A DNA stretch of 64,000 bases from Chytriomyces cf. hyalinus JEL632 (Eukaryota > Chytridiomycota > Chytridiomycetes > Chytridiales > Chytriomycetaceae): assembly GCA_025435555.1 (NCBI GenBank), contig JAIWWG010000112.1:25931-89930 (forward strand), read 5' to 3'. Of this stretch, positions 57,801 through 64,000 are shown piece by piece. A program made the translations under genes and the position numbers. Each line of letters starts with the position of its first letter. Within the stretch, counting starts at the first letter, position 1. The notes under the pieces are model-generated. The model was not told the DNA's origin and did no database searches. It saw nothing but the letters and a program-made list of their open reading frames with translations.

Positions 57801-58405
57801 GTGCAATTTACCAGCATTATTGTCCTTGTCTCCGTCTCTTCCGCCGACACTGCTTGCATTCACGTATGCGTCAAAGAAGGGCGAGACAGCGTTGTGAATG
57901 ACGGAGTGCAGGGCCTCGAACACGTTCGCAGTTGAGGGCGAGTCCTGCGATGCGTCCGGGCTGTCGGACTGGTACCAGCCAGGCAGCGTCACGACCTGCA
58001 ACTGCGAGTGAAGGTGGCGAGACGCATCAATGAACGGAGACCGTTTAATGATTGCAAGCGAGGCTGAGACAGTGTCCAGAGGGTAGTTCAGGTCCAAATG
58101 GGCCGAGTAATCTATTGAGAGCCAACAGCAATCATTATCGATGCAATACATGCAAGCAAGGGTCTACCTTTAGTCGCAGGATGAACAGCAACGTAGGCAA
58201 CAGAGCATGCTGGGTCCTGCAACATTTGGATCAAGGCGCCCTTGTTCGCATCTCTCGACAGGGCCTCGTTTGCTGCGTCGCATTCAGACGGGTCTATTCC
58301 GACAAGCGCTGGCAGAAGCGAGCTGCATATGTGGGTAATGAGTTGCGAGACAGCAAGTTGGTTGTCCTCTTGCTGGTCTTCTTGAAGGTCGAGTTGACCA
58401 TCCAT
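42844..58405 (-). CDS. DYN1: Cytoplasmic dynein 1 heavy chain
   Basis: About 20-25 exons fill the minus strand from ATG at 58405 ([16 protein letters not shown]) to TGA at 42846-42844; I estimate 4600-4800 residues. Order: N-terminal tail (58405 to about 53.9 kb; ends 58168, 58111-57812, 57749-56520, 56449-56051 read clearly), linker (53.7-51.9 kb), AAA1 with [18 protein letters not shown] and [10 protein letters not shown] (51.85-51.25 kb), AAA2 [12 protein letters not shown] (50.7 kb), AAA3 [13 protein letters not shown] (49.5 kb), AAA4 [14 protein letters not shown] (48.4 kb), stalk and microtubule-binding domain (47.6-46.7 kb, [17 protein letters not shown]), AAA5 and AAA6 (46.7-44.5 kb), and a C-terminal domain ending [20 protein letters not shown]. 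The AAA1 motifs and this C-terminus fit cytoplasmic dynein 1, not axonemal chains. All four P-loops keep GK(S/T). The motor carries cargo to microtubule minus ends. No disabling change was seen. Confidence 0.95.
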
Positions 58406-58474
58406 TTTTGTGCGTATTTAATTTGCTAATATTTTATGCCACAGGTTTATTGGATCGAACAACCTCTCATTTGC

Positions 58475-59117
58475 TTAAACAGTCTGTCGATCAGTCATGA
58501 CGCGCACAATGCTTCCGAGACCGGTGACTTCGGTGACCTGCTCTCGACATCGATTTTGTTGTGTGAATAAATATCAAGTCCCTTCGCAAGTAAGTCACCT
58601 TCTCGTGCCAGCCGAGCAGCATCGATGCACTGTACAGATCCGGGTGCGCCATGCCCCTGTACACAAACTTGATCAGAGTGTCCAGCTGGAACGGCGCAAG
58701 CTGCTGCACAACCAAAGACACTTCGTTCGCACGCGGGGCGGACAAAGCCTCCATCACAACTTGCAAGTTGAGATCCTATAGTGCGCAGGATGAATGTGCA
58801 GTGGATAAGCATGGCGCGAAGATGAATCCATTGCAACCGAGTTATACTAGTAAGTACCTTGCAGTTCTGAGGGTCCTTCCCCACGGCCGGGTCTTCCAAT
58901 GCTTTGCTCACTGCGTCGACAAATGCACCGCTGGAGTAACAAGCCGCCCCTCAGTTCGAGTGCGTTAAAAAACAATTGCACTTCACGCATACCGAGAAAT
59001 TGCGCCGCGCACGAAATTCGATCGCTCCTGAATCAGGCTGTTCAGATGCGCCTCTCCTCGCTCAACGTATCCAACAATCTCGTCTGCGAATTCGTCGTCG
59101 TCTGCAAAGTCTGCCAT
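58475..59117 (-). CDS. ARPC5: Arp2/3 complex subunit 5 (ARPC5, p16)
   Basis: Four exons on the minus strand: 59117-58993, 58930-58858, 58775-58599 and 58537-58475 (TAA). The protein starts MADFADDDEFADEIVGYVER, continues KALEDPAVGKDPQNCK, LNLQVVMEALSAPRANEVSL, LIKFVYRGMAHP, SASMLLGWHEKVTEVTGLGS and ends IVRVMTDRQTV. This matches the ARPC5 pattern of a helical repeat protein ending GSIVRVLTxRxTV, about 146 residues. ARPC5 ties ARPC1 and ARPC4 into the complex that nucleates branched actin. Its stop is only 69 bp upstream of the dynein start codon on the same strand, and the gap holds an AATAAA on the minus strand (about 58452-58447). Confidence 0.92.
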
Positions 59118-59384
59118 TTTTTATCGTGTTTATTTACTTATTTATACTCCAACTATTTTTTATTTACTTCATATCCTTGTTTATTTAAGTCCCATCCATT
59201 GAATTCAATTGGTGTAATGTTTCGTTGAACAATTCCGGTCTTGCATTTTGTTTCAAAGTGACTCTGCAATGTTTTTCATGACAGCACTTTTCTTTGACAC
59301 ATGAAGCATTTGTCTTTTTTGTAGTCACAGTCTTCTACATGCTCATTGAGATTCGACTTCAATACTTGCATTTTACAGTTTACC
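59118..59384. other. Intergenic, ARPC5 promoter side
   Basis: AT-rich with T runs; no gene supported. The transposase fragment begins after it. Confidence 0.5.
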
Positions 59385-60148
59385 TTTCAAACAAAGGTGG
59401 AAGAAGCCAATCAGTGTGTCGCACATTTGGGGCATTCTGAACACATTTGGAGTACGGGAAGTCAGCCAAATGAAGAGCAATGCACATCAAGGAGGCAGAT
59501 GTCATGTGGTTCACTTTTGAAGTGAACAGTTTGGATTGGACTCTGTACAACCTCATGTTTCTGGATGAAGTGTCATTTGACAATCGTGGAATGGTCCGAA
59601 AACGCGGCTACGCTCTCAAAGGGAAGAAGCTACTCATGAGAGGAGACTATCAGTGGTTTCCACATGTTTTGATGCTGATGTTTATTGGTTGTAACAGCGT
59701 TCTTGAAAACTACTCAACTGAGGGAACATTTGATCGGCTCAAATTCAGAGAATGCTGTCACAAGTTTACCTTGGAATCTGGCCATGTAAAGAGGTATCCA
59801 GGTGTGCACTCCATTTGGATTCTTGATGGCGCAGCAATTCATCGATCTGCGGAGCTGATCATGTTCCTCTGTTTGCTGGGCATTGTTCCAATCTTCCTTC
59901 CTGCCTATTGTCCTTTCTTTAACACAATTGAAGTAATGTTTGGTCTTGTTAAAAAGCAGTTGCACCGAATCTATCCTGAAGGGAAGGTCACTGCAAGAAA
60001 CCTTGGGCTTCTTGTTGCCAGAGCATACACCTACTACCGAAATTACGACTTTCGGCCTATCATTTGTCACTGTGGATTTCTAGGCGCTGGTTGCTTTAAT
60101 CCGACCATCTTGTATGAATCCAAAGCAAAGGATATGGGTTTTATTTGA
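59385..60148 (+). pseudogene. Tc1/IS630-type transposase, 5'-truncated copy
   Basis: The catalytic half is open from about 59480 to TGA at 60148: LMFLDEVSFDNRGMVRKRGY (first Asp), HSIWILDGAAIHRSAELIMF (second Asp) and [20 protein letters not shown] (Glu). All three acidic residues are present. The DNA-binding half is missing: sequence before 59480 has only short fragments in other frames. It is related to, but clearly diverged from, the copy at 2757-3842 (for example LPAYCPFFN is shared), so these are different lineages. Inactive through truncation. Confidence 0.8.
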
Positions 60149-60239
60149 GTTGCGAAGGCAATAAAGTATGTGGTAGAATTGACTGTCTGTTTATTCCAAG
60201 TTACAACTTCTCATCTCCCTCCCCCGTATCAAGCAACTC

Positions 60240-61260
60240 TCAATCTTCTCTCTCTACAGCGTCACTCCACAGTTCATCACCATCCTGGGTTCCAGCACTG
60301 TGATCATCATCAGGAGCATTCTCAACAGATTCAAACGTGGTTGCTGCGGCAGCAGTTTCCACAGGAGTAACAGCCTCCAAAATGTGGCAAATAGCGCACT
60401 TGTGCACCGTCAAATTTCGCTGCTGCACCAGCATCTGATTTTTCATGTCCAACAAAGAGCACTTGATAGATCGCTTCATCCTCTTCACGACAACTTCCTG
60501 TTCTTCCACCACATCAAGTGCAATACAAAGAGAATGCTTGATATGATGCAGTTGCTGCTCCGTATGAGACTGCCAATCAAACAAAACCGAGATTTCAGGT
60601 GGTGGAGGCAAAACAATACGCTCTTCGAGAGTTTCTTGGTTTTGCAAAAGCATATCCGCCCAGCTGTTCCAGACCATGTCTTTGCCAACCAGACCTGTGT
60701 GGAGTGCATGGAGTTGGGAAACAATTTCGGCCCATCGATTCTGATTTGGAGCACCAGCACGATCCCTTGCAACTGCACCACCACTTATCTGATTTTTCAC
60801 GCGCTCATAGTCCCCAACTTTTGTGAGGTGCCGAGAATAGACAAAAATATTTGTCGTGAGACTTTCGACAACGCTGCGCTTTGTGATATTCGACAGATCG
60901 TCAGATATTGGGAACAATGGAGAGCCAACATCTGGAACCAGATTCACGTGTTACTACGCAGCGTCAAAACAACAAGGCAAATTACTAACCTCCAAACGAG
61001 TAAGACCTGCTGTTTCTGTTGATGACTACAAAATCTGACATGCGGTCAATCGTGGTTGCTGTCCTGCCCAACCAAACTTCATTGCCCTCAACTCGTGCAA
61101 GCCCTTTGATGTGCAGTTGCGCAACCTCCCACAGGGTTTGCTTGAGTTCATCGTATGTCCCATCAAATTCAATAGTCAGCAGCTGGTCGGTAAGTTTGTG
61201 AGACTTGTACTTCTTCACAAATAGAATGAGTTTCAGTGCTGGCATTGGATGATCGCAGCA
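60240..61260 (-). CDS. Unrecognised two-exon protein with C-terminal helix
   Basis: Exon one 61260 to about 60990 follows a clear acceptor (TTTTTTCAG) and reads CCDHPMPALKLILFVKKYKS, LLTIEFDGTYDELKQTLWEV, RVEGNEVWLGRTATTIDRMS, a compact alpha/beta-looking part. Exon two (about 60947-60240, TAG/TGA end) reads VPDVGSPLFPISDDLSNITK, a Pro-rich spot (ERIVLPPPPEISVLFD) and a helical part (KHSLCIALDVVEEQEVVVKR), ending in acidic residues. No stop interrupts it. An upstream start exon is not identified. I do not recognise the family; it directly follows the HNH-like remnant and could be its neighbour gene in an element. Confidence 0.4.
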
Positions 61261-61369
61261 CTGAAAAAAGCAGAAAAGAAATTTTACAGTGAAATGACAA
61301 TAATATAAGCAAAAGATTATAAATATTTGAAAAAGTCCACGAAAATGGAATTTTTGAAAGTTGCCATTT

Positions 61370-61793
61370 TTTATGACAATTGCAATTTTTGTCCCAACTT
61401 GTTGTTTTCTTTTCTTGAAATCAGTCACAGATTCCAAGAGGCATTGATGTTCTTCAAGTCATCATCTGTAGAATGCTGGAATTGTGGCTTGATGTGGTCG
61501 ATCTTATATCCTCTTGGCACCACTCCATCAGGAATACCAAGATGCTCGAACAACTCTCATCTCTTATGTTTCAAACTAAACTCATCAGAACATCCCTTTC
61601 GAATAATGTAGTTGATTACTCGAACAGCCTCAATTCTCTTTTGTTTGAGTTCATCTTTCATGTCTTGCTCTCTCTTCTTTCTTTGTTTAATCTTATCAAA
61701 GTCGGTATCCTTAGTTGCTTTATGCTTTATTACATCGTCAATTACATTAATGTATTCTTTTTCAGTTGTTCTGCTTAACGCTGTGTATTGCAT
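61370..61793 (-). pseudogene. HNH-like nuclease remnant
   Basis: One minus-strand frame: a charged helix (KIKQRKKREQDMKDELKQKR), IRKGCSDEFSLKHKR, TGA at 61559-61557, then LFEHLGIPDGVVPRGYKIDH, IKPQFQHSTDDDLKNINASW, TGA at 61427-61425, and LISRKENNKLGQK. The order IDHI, later N-N and a terminal N-xx-K fits the HNH treble-clef nuclease pattern, so this is a second HNH-like gene besides the one at 22.3-24.4 kb. Two in-frame TGA codons make it dead. The upstream part was not found. Confidence 0.5.
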
Positions 61794-61872
61794 ATCCTTC
61801 TGTCAATTTGAAATTAAAACATTCAATACAAATGCTTATTCAACAATCACAAATAAAGTCCCATCATGACAA

Positions 61873-63311
61873 TCACATTTCCATATCGCCATCCCCAACA
61901 CCTCGCAAAAATTCCCTGGTTTCCTCCATAACACGTTCTCCAACACCATTGGTGCTTTGAACCAAATCCAACAAATCATTCCCCTTTAATGCTGTTTCGC
62001 ATCTTGCCACCATTTGAGCCCCAGTCAAGTAGTGCTCCTCACATGCAAACTGACAACCCTTTGACTGATATTGACCTTTGGACAAACAATTGGTGGTTTT
62101 CAGGCAATGAGTGAGGCGGATGCTCAGCAGGTGTAACACAAGTGCTTCATTGACAGAGTATTTGATGCGGACCCAATTCTCGGAACCCTTGAGAGACGTT
62201 TGGACGCATCTGTCCATGACCGTGGCGTAGGAGGGGAGAGGCGTGAATGAAGAAAGACCTGGGGCTCCTGTGATGCGACTGTCTAAACATTGAGTCAGAT
62301 TGGCGACACAATGTTCATACACCCAACTGACCTTCTGGCTTGTGAAGGTCTTCCCCTGACTTTCGAAACTCCACCATGGTCGAGAGGATTTCCTGATAGG
62401 CTCGAATCTTCACTTTCATGTTGGAGACGTTGCTTAGACCAAGAGAATGGTGTTCACTGGGGATGAGAGACTTTGAAGAATACTTGTTGCCTCGAGCTCC
62501 ACCACTGTAGTTGATAAAGTTGAAAGTGAAGAATGTTTCCTTGGGAGTGTATCGTCCGTTGAACTCTGTGACTCTAAAAATGATTGTTAATCCTCAAAAC
62601 TCAAAATCACCCGAACTAACCTATCACAGGACAAGTATTCCAGAGGAATATTCTGTCCCAGAATGGGGTCCCACCCTCCAAAGAAGCAATAATGCTAGAT
62701 GAACTCGTCCAAAGTCCAATCCCGAACGTCCTTGAGTACTCTCATTCCTCCATCAGCTTCATGCCACGCTTGTCAACTCTTGACAGGTTGGGAATTGAAA
62801 ATGCTAACCAGCTTCATCCGCGTCTCATTGTCAAGTTGAGAAGGCAGAATGGGATGGTCGCCATGCAAGATGCTTCCAGATATAGTGAAGTCAGAGGCAT
62901 CAATGATTCTAGAAATGTGCTCCTGTTCTTCTGTGTCTGCATTCTTCTTCATTCTAAAATGAGAAGAGTGAGCAAAGAACTGATAGGAAGCTACACCAAC
63001 TTAACTTGTTGTAAAAATGACAGATGCGTTCCAGATGCCTTTCCCCACCCAGTCCCACTGTTGTAAAGCAGCAGCACCCCCATGCAGACACAATGGATTT
63101 CTGCAGTTCCTGAGCGGAGGTATTGGAGTTGCTCCTCCTCAAGGTCGGCAGGGAGCTCAAAGTGAGCATCTTCACCGTCAATAGTTCCGCATAGAGAGAG
63201 ACGAACTTGGAAGGCTGTCGCCGCCTTCGTAGAGGGAGTTTGCTGCCACTCCTTCGAGCTGTTCCTGCTCACGTTTTCCAGGAAGGAACTGACATCAGTC
63301 TCTCTGGCCAT
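61873..63311 (-). CDS. Unrecognised multi-exon protein
   Basis: Starts at ATG 63311 (MARETDVSSFLENVSRNSSK), followed by FQVRLSLCGTIDGEDAHFEL and LEEEQLQYLRSGTAEIHCVC, then exon-like parts near 62930-62690 (ISRIIDASDFTISGSILHGD), 62570-62350 (TFNFINYSGGARGNKYSSKS, MKVKIRAYQEILSTMVEF) and a last block 62340-61873 (WVYEHCVANLTQCLDSRITG, LHLLSIRLTHCLKTTNCLSK, ending VGDGDMEM). The last part is rich in cysteines (about seven in 150 residues). A frame change near 62370 may be an intron or a break. I do not recognise the family. It lies between the HNH remnant and the LTR copy C. Confidence 0.4.
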
Positions 63312-63401
63312 CTTTGACTTAGTGTTTATAAACAACATTAAGTCAGCATTCCATTCAGCATAATAGGCAAAATTCAATACCACAAATTACCTGTACAAAG
63401 A

Positions 63402-64000
63402 TGTCGGTACAAATGGTGGTGGCACGCTGTACGAGGGTTTGTGACTTGAGGACTAGGTGCTACAACAATGATTTTGGTCTAAGAAGATGTTTATTTGCCT
63501 TGTGGAAGCTCTACCATTTATACCCTTTGGAATAGAATGTGAAAGAATCACTCATGGGTGGAAACTCATGGGTATCTCCCTGGTTTTCTATTTTTTCATG
63601 GTAGAAATTATAAAGAACCAAGATGGAAAATCCCTGAATGTCCCCAAGGACTGTTGGGCCTTTACCAATCCAAAAAGTTACGATTTGAATAAGAAACTAT
63701 CCAACCAGCATCCAAAGTGCATATGACTGTATCCTTGGACCTCTGACAGGGACTCTCCCACCTGGGTAGGGAGCTGTGGGTCCAAGTGACGGTGTACAGG
63801 TAAGCAGCGCTGCCTGCTGTCCATCTACGTTTCAGCGTGTCAGTTTGACTGTGGTGTATTAACTTTGAACTTTGCTTATGCAAGATCTAGATCCTCAAGT
63901 GCCGCCTATCCAGGCTCAAACCTTTGTTTCAACTACACAAGCTATGTACTGGTGTGTTTCTGCCAAATGCTTGGTGTTGCAGGTAGTTTGGCTTAGTACT
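63402..64000 (+). repeat. LTR-type repeat, copy C (continues beyond the window)
   Basis: Begins TGTCGGTACAAATGG, the same start as copies A and B. Blocks shared with copy A include GATGTTTATT, TTTATACCCTTT, AACTATCCAACCA and CAAACCTTTGTTTCAACTAC (about 63919-63938). The closing CCGACA is not reached before the window ends. If internal retroelement genes follow, they lie to the right. Confidence 0.65.

Noticed and set aside
42844-58405. Axonemal dynein heavy chain as proof of a flagellum
   Set aside because: The AAA1 sequence and the C-terminal domain fit cytoplasmic dynein 1, so the gene says nothing about a flagellum.
3252-61559. TGA as a reassigned sense codon
   Set aside because: Clear host genes (dynein, the CBS protein, the MDR enzyme, both small tandem proteins) end in TGA at the expected family C-terminus.
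1-64000. CRISPR array or bacterial operon
   Set aside because: No regularly spaced identical repeats were seen, and the genes are eukaryotic with spliceosomal introns.

Overview
The window is nuclear DNA of a eukaryote with compact, intron-rich genes. Most introns are about 55-75 nt, with GT donors and AG acceptors, and genes lie close together on both strands. The gene set (ecdysoneless/SGT1, cytoplasmic dynein heavy chain, ARPC5, RAD6, a UBC6-type E2, proteasome beta subunit Pre1/PSMB2, a ferric-reductase-like oxidase, an MMT-type cation transporter) and the transposon mix (Crypton, PIF/Harbinger, Tc1/IS630, Ty1/copia) fit an early-diverging fungus. A chytrid is my best guess; this is inference and no rRNA or marker gene in the window proves it.

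The layout alternates between two compartments. Gene-like, CpG-rich blocks: 1-1888 (ECD/SGT1 C-terminal part), 19.5-20.8 kb (CBS-domain protein), 28.8-33.7 kb (truncated CDF transporter, MDR oxidoreductase, tRNA-Lys, ferric reductase), 35.3-37.9 kb (UBC6-type E2 and a tandem pair of tiny Ser/Ala-rich proteins), 40.1-59.1 kb (tRNA-Ile, proteasome beta, RAD6, the 15.6 kb dynein heavy chain, ARPC5). CpG-poor, decayed blocks: 2.7-11.3 kb, 14-18.9 kb, 22-24.5 kb, 38.1-40 kb and 59.3-64 kb. These hold a Crypton, two Tc1/IS630-type transposases, two HNH-nuclease-like pseudogenes, an LTR family with TGTCGG...CCGACA ends, and several unrecognised multi-exon genes. A PIF/Harbinger element with precise ends sits at 11334-13985, and a gag-protease fragment plus an RNase H-LTR fragment of Ty1/copia elements lie at 25.6-28.8 kb.

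Functionally the host genes fall into ubiquitin-proteasome turnover (RAD6, UBC6-type E2, proteasome beta, and a decayed F-box-like family within about 9 kb), cytoskeletal transport (dynein, ARPC5), and metal/redox metabolism (CDF transporter, ferric reductase, MDR enzyme).

The most notable observations are: (i) dead genes in the CpG-poor blocks are mostly stopped by in-frame TGA, as expected if CGA arginine codons deaminated; one TGA replaces the catalytic arginine of the Crypton recombinase; (ii) two genes (PRE1 and RAD6) have introns directly after, or 2 nt after, the start codon; (iii) a degenerate zinc-ribbon plus HNH gene lies between two long pure-G tracts; (iv) a tandem pair of 75/77-residue proteins may be an undescribed family. 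I found no single intact, clearly novel system. The HNH genes and the tandem small proteins are the best candidates to pursue.
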